Source: an uncultured Gammaproteobacteria bacterium (GTDB lineage Bacteria > Pseudomonadota > Gammaproteobacteria > Steroidobacterales > Woeseiaceae). From it: a DNA stretch of 64,000 nt. The stretch lies in the NCBI GenBank assembly GCA_937899415.1, contig CALBPI010000060.1:1-64000 (forward strand). Direction: 5' to 3'. This document shows, piece after piece, positions 48,183 to 58,896 of the stretch. The notes beneath the pieces were generated by a model. That model was not told the DNA's origin. It searched no databases and saw only the letters and a list, made by a program, of their open reading frames with translations. Each line of letters begins with the position of its first letter. Positions within the stretch are counted from its first letter, which is position 1. A program made the position numbers and the translations under genes.

Positions 48183-49363
48183 ACTCAGCCGTCGACCGCA
48201 TGATGCAGATTCGGTTGCCGTTGCGCGCGGCGCCGTCGCTCAAGATCGACCACGTCCTGCTGCTGCTGGCCGTGGCGCTGCTCTGCTGCGGCATTGCCGT
48301 GCTGGCCTCGGCGTCGCTCGGCATCGCCGAGGCGCGTCACGATGCGCCGTTCTTTTATGTCTTCCGCCAGCTGCAGGCCATCGCTATGGGTTTGGTCGCC
48401 GCAGGCGTTCTGATGTACCTGCCAACGAGTGCCTGGCAGCACCTGAGTCCGCTGTTGCTGGTGTTCGCGTTGGCGTTGCTCGTACTGGTATTGATTCCGG
48501 GGATTGGCCACGAGGTGAACGGCGCACAACGCTGGGTGCTCATCGCCGGGGTCCGGGCGCAGGTGTCGGAACCCGCGCGGCTGGCGCTGATCTTCTATGT
48601 GGCCGGCTATGCTGTCCGTCAGCAGGAGGCGTTGCAGAGCGGCTTTGCGGGTCTGGCGCGTCCGATCCTCGTGTTGTCCGTAGCAGCTGCGCTGTTGCTT
48701 GCGGAACCTGACTTCGGCGCCGCCGTGGTGCTCGTCGCGACGGGCTTTGTCATCCTGTTCACAGCCGGCGCACGGCTGCGCGACTTCGCGGTCTGGGTTG
48801 CCATAGGTGCCGTTGCTTTTGTGGTCCTGCTCGTCACAGCCAAGTACCGGCTCAAGCGTTTCCTGTCGTTCCTCGACCCTTTCGACGATCCCTACGACTC
48901 CGACCTGCAGCTCATCCAGTCCCTGATTGCTGTGGGCCGCGGCGAGTGGTTCGGCGTCGGTCTCGGCGACAGCGTGCAGAAGCTCTTTTACCTGCCCGAG
49001 GCGCACACGGACTTTGTGTTCGCCGTGTTCTCCGAAGAGTTCGGTCTGCTCGGTGCCACGGTGCTCATTGGGCTCGTGCTCGCGCTCGTCTGGCGCATCG
49101 GCACGATTGCGCGCCGCGCCGCGGATTGTGGTCTCTGGTTCCAGGCCTATGTTGCCGTTGGCATCGCCGCGTGGCTGGGCATGCAGGGCTTCATCAACAT
49201 CGGTGTCAACAACGGTGCCTTGCCCACCAAAGGCCTGACTTTGCCGCTCGTGAGCTACGGGCGCAGCAGTATCATCATCGTGCTCGCGGCGATTGGTCTC
49301 GCGCTGCGTATCCACCATGAGACCCAGCAGGCCGATGGACAGACCAAGGGGGCGCGGCGATGA
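48179..49363 (+). CDS. ftsW: Septal peptidoglycan polymerase FtsW
   Basis: A SEDS-family glycosyltransferase that polymerises septal glycan from lipid II with FtsI. The 394-residue protein has about ten membrane helices and the SEDS signatures FFYVFRQLQAI, VNGAQRWV, LKRFLSFLDPFDDPYDSDLQLIQSLIAVGRGEWFGVGLG and KGLTLPLVSYGRSSII. It overlaps murD and murG by 4 nt each. Confidence 0.97.
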   Translation: MNSAVDRMMQIRLPLRAAPSLKIDHVLLLLAVALLCCGIAVLASASLGIAEARHDAPFFYVFRQLQAIAMGLVAAGVLMYLPTSAWQHLSPLLLVFALALLVLVLIPGIGHEVNGAQRWVLIAGVRAQVSEPARLALIFYVAGYAVRQQEALQSGFAGLARPILVLSVAAALLLAEPDFGAAVVLVATGFVILFTAGARLRDFAVWVAIGAVAFVVLLVTAKYRLKRFLSFLDPFDDPYDSDLQLIQSLIAVGRGEWFGVGLGDSVQKLFYLPEAHTDFVFAVFSEEFGLLGATVLIGLVLALVWRIGTIARRAADCGLWFQAYVAVGIAAWLGMQGFINIGVNNGALPTKGLTLPLVSYGRSSIIIVLAAIGLALRIHHETQQADGQTKGARR

Positions 49364-50466
49364 CGCGTGCACCCGTCATGATCATGGCCGGTGGTACAGG
49401 CGGGCACGTGTACCCCGCGCTGGCCATTGCCAATGCGCTTGAGGACCGCGGTCAGCCCGTGATCTGGCTCGGCACGGAGCGCGGACTCGAGGCCCGCGTG
49501 GTGGTGGCGGCGAGTATTCCCATCGAGTGGTTGTCGGTCACGGGTTTGCGTCGCAAAGGCGCCGCCTCCTGGCTGCTGGCACCGTTCCGGCTCGCCTACG
49601 CGCTTGTCCAGGCTTTCATGATCCTGCGGCGCAATCGGCCACGGCTCGTGATTGGTATGGGCGGCTTCGTCAGTGGCCCGGGTGGCGTCGCCGCGCGCCT
49701 GTCGGGTCGGCCGCTGCTGATCCACGAACAAAATGCCGTGGCGGGTCTCACGAACCGCATGCTCGCGCGCGTGGCCACACGCGTGATGCAGGCCTTTGAC
49801 GGCGCATTCCCGAAGTCCCTGAAGCCTGTGACTGTCGGCAACCCCGTACGCGGAGACATCCGCGACCTGCCAAAGCCCGAGCAACGCTTTGAAGGCCGCG
49901 AAGGACCGCTTCGGTTGCTCGTCATCGGCGGCAGCCAGGGCGCGCTGGCGCTCAATCGTGGCGTGCCCGCTGCATTGGCGACGCTTGAGGCACCGGCGCG
50001 ACCCACGGTGCGCCACCAGGCTGGCTCCGGCACCCTCGAGGCTGCGCAAGACGCCTATGCCGTGGCCGGTGTGCTCGGTGAAGTCACGCCGTTCATCGAA
50101 GACATGGCCGAGGCCCTCGGTTGGGCCGACCTCATCGTCTGTCGTGCGGGTGCGCTGACCGTGGCCGAAGTCATTCACGCGGGCGTGGGCGCCATCTTCG
50201 TGCCGTACCCGGCAGCCGTTGACGACCATCAGACGGCCAACGCGCAAGCCCTGGTTGAGGCAGGCGCGGCGCTGTTGCTGTCGCAGGACTCGCTGACGGC
50301 GGCGTCTCTGGCCGAGGCCATGACGATGTTGGGCCCGGATCGTCCGGCGCTGCTCGAGCGCGCGCGGCGCGCCCGCGCGCTGCGCCGCGGCGATGCCATT
50401 GATGCCGTGCTTGCCCAGTGCGCCGACGTGCTCGGCGAGCCGGCGCTGGCGGAGGACGCGTCATGA
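49360..50466 (+). CDS. murG: Lipid II synthase MurG
   Basis: MurG transfers GlcNAc to lipid I on the cytoplasmic face, making lipid II. The 368-residue GT-B enzyme has the N-terminal glycine-rich loop [14 protein letters not shown], the second glycine-rich segment [26 protein letters not shown], and the donor-site [11 protein letters not shown] and [10 protein letters not shown]. It overlaps murC by 4 nt (ATGA). Confidence 0.97.
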   Translation: MTRAPVMIMAGGTGGHVYPALAIANALEDRGQPVIWLGTERGLEARVVVAASIPIEWLSVTGLRRKGAASWLLAPFRLAYALVQAFMILRRNRPRLVIGMGGFVSGPGGVAARLSGRPLLIHEQNAVAGLTNRMLARVATRVMQAFDGAFPKSLKPVTVGNPVRGDIRDLPKPEQRFEGREGPLRLLVIGGSQGALALNRGVPAALATLEAPARPTVRHQAGSGTLEAAQDAYAVAGVLGEVTPFIEDMAEALGWADLIVCRAGALTVAEVIHAGVGAIFVPYPAAVDDHQTANAQALVEAGAALLLSQDSLTAASLAEAMTMLGPDRPALLERARRARALRRGDAIDAVLAQCADVLGEPALAEDAS

Positions 50467-51893
50467 ATCTGCGCATGCGACGGATCCACCGCATCCACTT
50501 CGTCGGCATCGGCGGCTCGGGGATGTGCGGCAGCGCCGAGGTGCTGGCGAACCAGGGCTACGACGTGCAGGGCTCGGACCTGAAGCCGTCGCCGGCTACA
50601 GAACGCCTGGCGGGGCTGGGCGTGGACATTCGCATCGGCCACGACGCCAGCAATGTGGCGGACGCCGACGTGCTGGTCGCATCGAGTGCCATCGACGAAG
50701 ACAACGTCGAACTCAAGGCGGCACAAGCCGTGCGTATGCCCATCGTGGCCCGTGCCGAGATGCTCGGCGAGCTCATGCGCTTTTCGCGCCGCTCTGTCGC
50801 AGTCGCGGGGACCCACGGCAAAACGACGACGACGAGTCTCGTCGCTGCGATCCTTGCCGAAGCGGAGCTCGACCCGACCTTCATCATCGGTGGCCGACTC
50901 AAGGGCGCCGACAGCAACGCGCGCCTGGGCGCGAGCGACTACCTCGTGGCCGAGGCCGACGAAAGTGACGCCTCGTTCCACCATCTGCAGCCGCTCGTTG
51001 CGATTGTGACCAACATCGACGCGGATCACCTGAGCACCTACGGCAACGACATCGGTCGCCTGCGCCACGCGTTCCTGGAGTTTCTGCACAACCTGCCGTT
51101 CTACGGGCTGGCTGTGGTCTGCACGGACGACGCCGGCGTGCGCGCGGTGCTGCCCGAGCTCGGACGCCCAACGGTGACCTACGGGCTCGAGCCCGGCGCC
51201 GATGTACAGGCCAGCGACGTATCGTTCGAGCGTGATGCGAGCCGGTTCACGGTGCACCGCTCGGGGCGCGACCCTATGGATGTGACGTTGGGGCTGCCGG
51301 GCGAACACAACGTGCGCAACGCACTGGCCGCGATTGCCGTGGCCACAGACTTCGATGTGGCCGACACGGCGATCCAGGCTGCGCTCGCCAACTTCGGCGG
51401 CATCGACCGGCGCTTCCAGGCGCTGGGTTCGGTCACGGTGGCTGGCGGTGAGGCGACGCTGGTTGACGACTACGGCCACCATCCCACGGAAATCGCGGCG
51501 ACCGTGGCCGCGGCGCGGCGTGGCTGGCCCGAACGTCGCCTTGTACTGGTCTTCCAGCCGCACCGCTACACGCGCACGAATGCGTTGCTCGACGACTTTG
51601 CGGCCGTGTTGTCCGAAGTCGACGTGCTCGTGCTGCTCGACGTCTACGCCGCAGGTGAGGCGCCCATTGCGGGGGCCGATGGGCGGGCGCTGGCGCGCGC
51701 CGTGCGCCAGCGCGGTGCCGTGGAGCCCGTTTTCGTCGAGGAGACGGCCGCGCTGCCGGAAACACTGGCACGCGTGCTCGAAGACCGCGACCTCGTATTG
51801 ACGATGGGCGCCGGCGATGTGGGTGCGATCGCACGCGGTCTGCCTGATGCGCTGGCCGAGGCCGTTGTAGCGCTCGAGGAGGCGTCGGCATGA
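50463..51893 (+). CDS. murC: UDP-MurNAc:L-alanine ligase
   Basis: MurC adds L-alanine, the first residue of the wall peptide. The 476-residue protein has [18 protein letters not shown] at the N-terminus, ATP loop [22 protein letters not shown] and [10 protein letters not shown]. The ATG at 50463 overlaps the murG stop; the frame is open to 50418 without homology. It resembles Mpl near 2 kb but is the biosynthetic form, given its place in the dcw cluster. Confidence 0.97.
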   Translation: MNLRMRRIHRIHFVGIGGSGMCGSAEVLANQGYDVQGSDLKPSPATERLAGLGVDIRIGHDASNVADADVLVASSAIDEDNVELKAAQAVRMPIVARAEMLGELMRFSRRSVAVAGTHGKTTTTSLVAAILAEAELDPTFIIGGRLKGADSNARLGASDYLVAEADESDASFHHLQPLVAIVTNIDADHLSTYGNDIGRLRHAFLEFLHNLPFYGLAVVCTDDAGVRAVLPELGRPTVTYGLEPGADVQASDVSFERDASRFTVHRSGRDPMDVTLGLPGEHNVRNALAAIAVATDFDVADTAIQAALANFGGIDRRFQALGSVTVAGGEATLVDDYGHHPTEIAATVAAARRGWPERRLVLVFQPHRYTRTNALLDDFAAVLSEVDVLVLLDVYAAGEAPIAGADGRALARAVRQRGAVEPVFVEETAALPETLARVLEDRDLVLTMGAGDVGAIARGLPDALAEAVVALEEASA

Positions 51894-52819
51894 CGGCCGC
51901 CCACGACCAAAGCCTGCCGACCACGCTCAAGACGGCGTTGGCGTCACGCTTTGGTGACGACCTGCGCTTCGACGAGCCCATGGCGAAGCACACCTCGTGG
52001 CGCGTCGGCGGGCCGGCCGCCGTGCTGTTCCAACCGCGCGACTTCGAGTCGCTGTCCGCATTCCTGCGCGCGTTGCCCGTCGAGGTACCCGTGCACTGGG
52101 TCGGGCTCGGCAGCAACCTGCTCGTGCGCGATGCGGGTGTACCCGGCGCCGTAATTTCGAGCAAGAAGCTGCCCAACGACTTGGCGCGGCTCGACGAGCA
52201 GACCGTGAGCGCCACGGCCGGCATCCCCTGTACCACGCTGGCGCGCCAGCTCGTGCGCTGGGGGCTCGGGCCGAGTGAGTTTTTCGCGGGAATCCCGGGC
52301 TCTCTGGGCGGCGCCCTGACCATGAATGCGGGCGCGCACGGCAGTGAAACCTGGGACGCCGTGGTGTCAGTTCGGCTCATGCATCGCGATGGCGGCATTG
52401 AGACGCGTGATGCTGACGCCTTCAATGTCGGTTACCGCCGGGTTACGGGCCAGAACGGTGCCTGGTTCATTGGCGCCACGCTGCGCTTCCCCGAGGACTA
52501 CACGCCGAGCCGCGAGCACATGCAGGCACTCCAGGACAAGCGTCGTGACACGCAGCCCCTGGGCCTGCCGAGCTGCGGTTCCGTATTCGCGAATCCCGAG
52601 GGAGACCACTCGGCACGGCTCATCGAAGCGGCGGGCCTCAAGGGCACGCGCATTGGCGGCGCCGAGGTGTCGACCAAGCACGCCAACTTCATCATCAACA
52701 CGGGTGAAGCGAGCGCTGCGGACATCGAGCAGCTCATCAGTCACGTCGCCGACACCGTGGCGCGCGAGCACGGTGTGACGCTGCGCCACGAAGTACGCTT
52801 TCTTGGGGAGGCCGGCTGA
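51890..52819 (+). CDS. murB: UDP-N-acetylenolpyruvoylglucosamine reductase
   Basis: MurB reduces the enolpyruvyl group made by MurA, giving UDP-MurNAc. The 309-residue FAD enzyme has [50 protein letters not shown] and the [26 protein letters not shown] block. It is much shorter than the E. coli type I enzyme and fits the type II form. It overlaps murC by 4 nt and ddlB by 1 nt. Confidence 0.97.
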   Translation: MTAAHDQSLPTTLKTALASRFGDDLRFDEPMAKHTSWRVGGPAAVLFQPRDFESLSAFLRALPVEVPVHWVGLGSNLLVRDAGVPGAVISSKKLPNDLARLDEQTVSATAGIPCTTLARQLVRWGLGPSEFFAGIPGSLGGALTMNAGAHGSETWDAVVSVRLMHRDGGIETRDADAFNVGYRRVTGQNGAWFIGATLRFPEDYTPSREHMQALQDKRRDTQPLGLPSCGSVFANPEGDHSARLIEAAGLKGTRIGGAEVSTKHANFIINTGEASAADIEQLISHVADTVAREHGVTLRHEVRFLGEAG

Positions 52820-53757
52820 TGCGCGTCGAAACCGCACAAGCCTTTGGCCGCGTCGCCGTGCTTTACGGCGGCGACTCCGCCGAACGCGACGTGTCACTCG
52901 ACAGCGGCGCGGCCGTTCACGAGGCACTCGTGGCGCGCGGCGTGGATGCCGAGTTGTTCGATCCGGCCAAACGCGCGTTGGCCGAGCTCGTGAGCGCGGG
53001 CTTCGAGCGCGCCTGGAATGCACTGCACGGCGGCGCCGGCGAAGACGGCCGACTGCAGGGTGCCTTGTCGGTGCTGGGCGTGCCCTACACCGGCAGCGGC
53101 GTGCTGGGCAGCGCACTTGCGATGGACAAGATTCGCAGTAAGCAGCTGCTGGCGGCCAGCGGTGTGGCCGTGCCGACGAGCCTCGCGCTGCGACGCGGCG
53201 AACCCGTTCCCGGTGCTGTGACGTTTCCTGTCTTTGTGAAGCCCGTGTCGGGGGGGTCGAGCCTGGGCGCCAACCCCGTGCACGACGCGGCCGATCTCGA
53301 GCCTTCACTTAAGAAGGCCTGGACACAGGACGATACGGCGCTCATCGAACCCTTGCTGCCGGGGCCCGAGTACACGGTCGGTGTTTTGGCAGGGCGTGCC
53401 TTGCCCTCCATCCGCATTGAGTCAGCCGGGCGGTTCTACGACTACGACGCCAAGTACGTCGCCGATGACACGCGCTTCGACTGCCCCGCACTGGCCGACG
53501 ACGATCCGCTGGCCGCGGCGCTGGCCACGGCCGCACTCCGCAGTTTTGAAGTGCTGGGTTGCAGCGGCTGGGGCCGCGCCGACCTCATGCTCGACGCCGC
53601 AGGCGTTCCGCAGGTACTCGAGGTCAACACCGTGCCCGGCATGACGAGCCACAGCCTCGTGCCCTGTGCGGCCGCGGCGGCGGGCATCGACTTCCCCGAG
53701 CTCTGCTGGCGCGTGCTCGAAACCAGTTTTGCGGAGGACGTGACGCATGGCGGCTAA
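52819..53757 (+). CDS. ddlB: D-alanine-D-alanine ligase
   Basis: Ddl makes the D-Ala-D-Ala dipeptide used by MurF. The 312-residue ATP-grasp protein has VLYGGDSAERDVSLDSG, ALHGGAGEDGRLQGAL, SALAMDKIRSKQLL, FVKPVSGGSSLG and the metal-binding VLEVNTVPGMTSHSL. The last 11 nt overlap ftsQ, which suggests coupled translation. Confidence 0.97.
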   Translation: MRVETAQAFGRVAVLYGGDSAERDVSLDSGAAVHEALVARGVDAELFDPAKRALAELVSAGFERAWNALHGGAGEDGRLQGALSVLGVPYTGSGVLGSALAMDKIRSKQLLAASGVAVPTSLALRRGEPVPGAVTFPVFVKPVSGGSSLGANPVHDAADLEPSLKKAWTQDDTALIEPLLPGPEYTVGVLAGRALPSIRIESAGRFYDYDAKYVADDTRFDCPALADDDPLAAALATAALRSFEVLGCSGWGRADLMLDAAGVPQVLEVNTVPGMTSHSLVPCAAAAAGIDFPELCWRVLETSFAEDVTHGG

Positions 53758-54565
53758 GCAAGCCCGTCGTCGCAAGCCGCGGCGCAAGACGCCAAACGTG
53801 GTGCTGCAGTTGCCGCGTCGTGCCGTTCGCGTCATGACCACGGCGGTCATTGTCGCCGTCACGCTGACCGCGGCCGGCGCCCTGACGCGCGCGGCCTTCG
53901 ATGTGCCGATCACGGGCTTGACGATCGATGCGGAGTATCAGCGCGTGAGTTCGCTGCAGCTCACAGAAGCGGCAAGCGACGCCATTGACGGCGGATTCCT
54001 GACCGTGCGGCTCGACCGCATTCGCGAGTCCATCGAGGCGCTCGAGTGGGTCGATACCGTCAGCGTCCGGCGTGTATGGCCCGATCAGCTGCACATCGTC
54101 GTACTCGAGCAAAAGCCTGCGGCACGCTGGGGCGACGGAGGACTGCTGAACACGCGCGGCGAGCTGTTCGTCGAGTCGGCGCGTCACCAGCTCGAAGAGT
54201 TGCCGCGCCTGGCGGGCCCGGCCAACGAGGTGCACACCGTGGCTGCGCAATACCTCGCACTGCGCGGCCCGCTCATCGAGGCGGGGCTTGGCCTGAGCGC
54301 GGTGACGCTCAGCGAACGCGGTGCCTGGAAAGTGGTGCTGGGCAACGGCATCGAAGTGCGCCTGGGCCGGCAGCAGACCGACGACCGCGTCGATCGTTTT
54401 CTTACCGTGGCAGCGCCCGTTGTTGCGCGCCACGAGTCACGCATTCGCTACGTCGACATGCGTTACAGCAATGGCTTTTCAATCGGCTGGAAAAAGCCTG
54501 AATACCGACGCGATGTGCACGCCGAAGCGGCGGCGCGTGCAGCTGCGTTGCAGGGGAATCGCTAG
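53747..54565 (+). CDS. ftsQ: Cell division protein FtsQ
   Basis: FtsQ is the membrane scaffold of the FtsQLB complex. The 272-residue protein has a basic cytoplasmic N-terminus (AAKQARRRKPRRK), one membrane helix (about 28-48), a POTRA domain (about 53-125, ending in VRRVWPDQLHIVVLEQKPAARW) and the FtsQ beta domain (GELFVESAR, LPRLAGP, RFLTVAAPV, VDMRYSNGFSIGW). Confidence 0.95.
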   Translation: MAAKQARRRKPRRKTPNVVLQLPRRAVRVMTTAVIVAVTLTAAGALTRAAFDVPITGLTIDAEYQRVSSLQLTEAASDAIDGGFLTVRLDRIRESIEALEWVDTVSVRRVWPDQLHIVVLEQKPAARWGDGGLLNTRGELFVESARHQLEELPRLAGPANEVHTVAAQYLALRGPLIEAGLGLSAVTLSERGAWKVVLGNGIEVRLGRQQTDDRVDRFLTVAAPVVARHESRIRYVDMRYSNGFSIGWKKPEYRRDVHAEAAARAAALQGNR

Positions 54566-55801
<1,236 letters not shown>

Positions 55802-55885
55802 GTGCGACCGGGATGGGTTCGGCGGCTCGGATTGACCGAGTGGCCATTGAGAGCAATGAAAAGTCTAAAGACGAGGTGAGTCACA

Positions 55886-57076
55886 ATGTTTGAACTGATG
55901 GATGCACACAGCCAGACGGCTGTCATCAAAGTCATCGGGGTCGGCGGGGGCGGCGGCAACGCCGTGTCCTACATGGTCGAGTCCGGAATCGAAGGCGTCG
56001 ATTTCATCTGCGCCAACACGGATGCGCAGGCGCTCAAGAACATCGAGGTGCGCACGAGCCTGCAGATCGGCTGCAACATCACAAAGGGCCTCGGCGCGGG
56101 CGCCAACCCCGACGTCGGCCGCCAGGCCGCGATGGAAGACCGCGACCGGATTCAGGAAGTGATCGAAGGCGCCGACATGCTGTTCATCACGGCCGGCATG
56201 GGTGGTGGTACCGGCACCGGTGCCGCACCGATCGTGGCCCAGGTCGCCAAGGAGATGGGCATTTTGACGGTGGCCGTCGTCACGCGGCCGTTCATGATGG
56301 AAGGTGCCAAGCGCGCCTCGATCGCCGATCAGGGCATCGCCGAACTCGGCAAGTACGTCGACTCGCTGATCACGATTCCCAACGAGAAGCTGCTGAGCGT
56401 ATTGGGTGCCGAGACCACGCTGCTGGACGCGTTCGGTTCCGCCAACCAGGTGCTGCAGGGTGCGGTGCAGGGTATTGCCGAACTCATCACGCGTCCGGGC
56501 CTCATCAACGTCGACTTCGCCGACGTGCGCACGGTCATGGCCGAGATGGGCATGGCGATGATGGGTTCGGGTGTCGCGTCGGGCGAGGACCGCGCCCGCG
56601 CGGCGGCCGAAGCCGCCGCGTCGAGCCCGCTGCTCGAGGACATCAACCTGGCGGGTGCCAACGGCATCCTGGTCAATGTCACGGCCGGCATGGACCTGTC
56701 GATTGGCGAGTTCCAGGAAGTGGGCGAGACGATTCGCGAGTTTGCGTCGGACGACGCCACGGTCGTGGTTGGCACGGTGATCGATCCGGACTTGAGCAAC
56801 ACGATCCGCGTCACGGTCGTGGCTACGGGTCTGGGCCAGTCTGCACGCCAGGCGCAGCAGCCGCCGATGCGCGTGGTGCGTCAGCAGCAGCAACAGCGTG
56901 AAGAGCCCGTCACGGCGGCGCCGTCCAAGGCGGTCTCGAACAACGAACCCAACTACCAGGACCTCGAAAAGCCGACCATCGCGCGCAAGCGCGCCGTAGG
57001 CGATGGTCTCGGTGACGGCATGTTGCAAGAGGAGCTGCTCGACATCCCTGCGTTCCTCCGCCGCCAGGCCGACTGA
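55886..57076 (+). CDS. ftsZ: Cell division protein FtsZ
   Basis: The tubulin-like GTPase that forms the division ring. The 396-residue protein has [17 protein letters not shown], the GTP-binding [13 protein letters not shown] signature, the T7 loop [15 protein letters not shown], a variable linker (about 315-375) rich in Gln, and the C-terminal peptide [11 protein letters not shown] that binds FtsA, ZipA and ZapD. AGGTGAG precedes the ATG. A long hairpin follows the gene. Confidence 0.98.
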   Translation: MFELMDAHSQTAVIKVIGVGGGGGNAVSYMVESGIEGVDFICANTDAQALKNIEVRTSLQIGCNITKGLGAGANPDVGRQAAMEDRDRIQEVIEGADMLFITAGMGGGTGTGAAPIVAQVAKEMGILTVAVVTRPFMMEGAKRASIADQGIAELGKYVDSLITIPNEKLLSVLGAETTLLDAFGSANQVLQGAVQGIAELITRPGLINVDFADVRTVMAEMGMAMMGSGVASGEDRARAAAEAAASSPLLEDINLAGANGILVNVTAGMDLSIGEFQEVGETIREFASDDATVVVGTVIDPDLSNTIRVTVVATGLGQSARQAQQPPMRVVRQQQQQREEPVTAAPSKAVSNNEPNYQDLEKPTIARKRAVGDGLGDGMLQEELLDIPAFLRRQAD

Positions 57077-57091
57077 CGCCGACCGCGACCC

Positions 57092-57130
57092 GCACGACGC
57101 GCGCCGATACTCACCCGGCGCGCGTCGTGC
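57092..57130 (+). repeat. Perfect 15-bp hairpin after ftsZ
   Basis: Arms at 57092-57106 and 57116-57130 pair without mismatch around a 9-nt loop, starting 16 nt past the ftsZ stop. There is no T-run after it. It may protect the 3' end of the dcw transcript or act in factor-dependent termination. Confidence 0.7.
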
Positions 57131-57201
57131 GCCCGTCGCGCAGGGTTCCGTGTGCAACGCACGGGGCCCCGCTGGCGCCCGCCAGCCGTGGGACAATTCC
57201 T

Positions 57202-57229
57202 TTGCGAATTGTGAACTTTCGGTTACTAT
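57202..57229 (+). promoter_or_regulatory. Promoter in the ftsZ-lpxC gap
   Basis: TTGCGA (57202-57207) and TACTAT (57224-57229) are 16 nt apart. The start near 57236 would produce an RNA that meets the terminator-like hairpin at 57359-57383 about 145 nt later, before lpxC. Confidence 0.5.
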
Positions 57230-57358
57230 CCGAGCCCAAGTTATTGATTTTGCGTATTTCGGCAGCCGTAGCGGCCTGAAAAACGCTGGCATGGACGCAA
57301 CACGCGCCTGCGGAAGAACCCGCCGGAGCCGGCAAGACCACGAACGCAAAATGGGGTT

Positions 57359-57383
57359 CTGCACCGCTGAGTGCAGTTTTTTT
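57359..57383 (+). terminator. Intrinsic terminator or attenuator upstream of lpxC
   Basis: CTGCAC (57359-57364) pairs with GTGCAG (57371-57376) around a 6-nt loop, and seven T residues follow at 57377-57383. It lies 85 nt before the lpxC start and downstream of the promoter at 57202-57229. It would either end a short RNA or attenuate lpxC. Confidence 0.65.
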
Positions 57384-57468
57384 AAGGCAACACAAAACGT
57401 TAGAGACCCTGCAGCGCAGCCTTCGGTGGCTCGCAGCCAGCGTTGAGTGCGCCCAAGAGATTGTTGTG

Positions 57469-58377
57469 ATGCTGCGACAAAGAACACTCAAAACGACGAT
57501 CCGCGCCACGGGCGTGGGCCTGCACACGGGCGAGAAGGTCTACATGACCCTGCGTCCGGCGGCCCCGAACACGGGCGTCGTGTTCCGCCGGATCGACCTC
57601 GAGACCCCGGTCGATATTCCCGCAGACGGCCGCCGCGTGCGCGAAACCATGCTGGGCACCAACCTGTTCGAGGGCGAACACAAGGTTGGGACCGTAGAGC
57701 ACCTGCTCTCGGCCGTGTCCGCACTGGGCATCGACAACCTTTACGTCGATATCACGGCCCCCGAAGTACCGATCATGGACGGCAGCGCCGCACCCTTCGT
57801 CTTCCTGCTCCAGTCAGCGGGCATCGAAGAGCAGGACGTAGCCAAGAAACTGCTCCGGATCCGCCGCAAGATTCGCGTCGAAGACGGCGACAAGTGGGCC
57901 GAGCTCGTGCCTCATGACGGCTTCCGCATCAATTTCGCGATCAACTTCAACCACCCGGTGTTCGCAGACCAGCGCCAGCAGCTGTCTCTCGATTTGTCAT
58001 CGAGTGCGTTTCTTCGCGAGGTGAGCCGGGCTCGTACGTTTGGTTTCATGCGTGACATTGAGGCGCTGCGCGAACGCGGCCTGACGCTCGGCGGCAGCAT
58101 GGACAATGCCATCGTGCTCGACGACTACCGGATCCTCAACGAGGACGGCCTGCGTTACGAAGACGAGTTTGTGCGCCACAAGGTGCTCGACGCCGTCGGC
58201 GACCTGTTCCTGCTGGGCTACGGGCTCATCGGCGAGTACACGGCTTACAAGTCCGGGCACGACCTGAACAACAAGCTGGTCCGCGCAGTACTCGAAGATG
58301 CGGGCTGCCACGACATCGTCAGTTACGACGAAGGCACGACGGCGCCCGTCCAGTACCCGGCGCCGGTTACGGCCTGA
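57469..58377 (+). CDS. lpxC: UDP-3-O-acyl-N-acetylglucosamine deacetylase
   Basis: LpxC catalyses the committed step of lipid A synthesis and is a zinc enzyme. The 302-residue protein has [10 protein letters not shown], the zinc ligands in [10 protein letters not shown] and [11 protein letters not shown] (HxxxD), and the [12 protein letters not shown] block. The ATG at 57469 gives the family start MLRQRTLK; a GTG precedes it in frame. It ends the dcw cluster but has its own upstream control region. Confidence 0.97.
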   Translation: MLRQRTLKTTIRATGVGLHTGEKVYMTLRPAAPNTGVVFRRIDLETPVDIPADGRRVRETMLGTNLFEGEHKVGTVEHLLSAVSALGIDNLYVDITAPEVPIMDGSAAPFVFLLQSAGIEEQDVAKKLLRIRRKIRVEDGDKWAELVPHDGFRINFAINFNHPVFADQRQQLSLDLSSSAFLREVSRARTFGFMRDIEALRERGLTLGGSMDNAIVLDDYRILNEDGLRYEDEFVRHKVLDAVGDLFLLGYGLIGEYTAYKSGHDLNNKLVRAVLEDAGCHDIVSYDEGTTAPVQYPAPVTA

Positions 58378-58393
58378 CAAAACTGCCTGACTA

Positions 58394-58708
58394 CTACTGC
58401 CTGACGGGGCGCGCCCGGACGCGACAACGCGCGGCCTGCACGCCGTTTCGGCGGGCGCAGGCCAACAGATCATCGGCATGGAAGCGCAGCCGCGCCGCCC
58501 AGGCGGCGCTGGCACATACGACGACGAGGACGCGGTCCGAATCGACTGCAGCGCCCGTAATGTGGCCACCAAGCCCATCGGGCAGGCTGGCCGCGAGCTG
58601 GTCACGCAGCGCCACCATTGAGGCGGCACGGTCGGCCAAGGCACCCAGGGGTGAATCGGCGTCGGTCAACAGGTTTTTCAGGGACTTGGAGTCCGTTTTG
58701 GAGTCCAT
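58394..58708 (-). CDS. dciA: DUF721 protein, DciA-type helicase loader
   Basis: A 104-residue protein of the DUF721 family. In bacteria lacking DnaC, DciA loads the replicative helicase DnaB. The visible core is SPLGALADRAASMVALRDQLAASLPDGLGGHITGAAVDSDRVLVVVCASAAWAARLRFHADDLLACARR. The ATG at 58708 gives the usual length; the frame is open further upstream without homology. Its place between lpxC and secA is shared with pseudomonads. It is convergent with lpxC (16 nt). Confidence 0.85.
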   Translation of the reverse strand: MDSKTDSKSLKNLLTDADSPLGALADRAASMVALRDQLAASLPDGLGGHITGAAVDSDRVLVVVCASAAWAARLRFHADDLLACARRNGVQAARCRVRARPVRQ

Positions 58709-58896
58709 ATCTGGCCCGTTTCGGTGTGAATCCGTGACGCGGTTCTCAATATCGGCTGTGATGCTAGCACTAGTGAGAACCCGTCGATGGAATTGCCGCG
58801 CCGGCAGCGGCACATTATGACGCAGGGCTGTAGCGCCCCGCACTTTCTGGTAAAACAACGGGCTGGCCCGAACCCCCGCACGCGAATACTCTCTGC

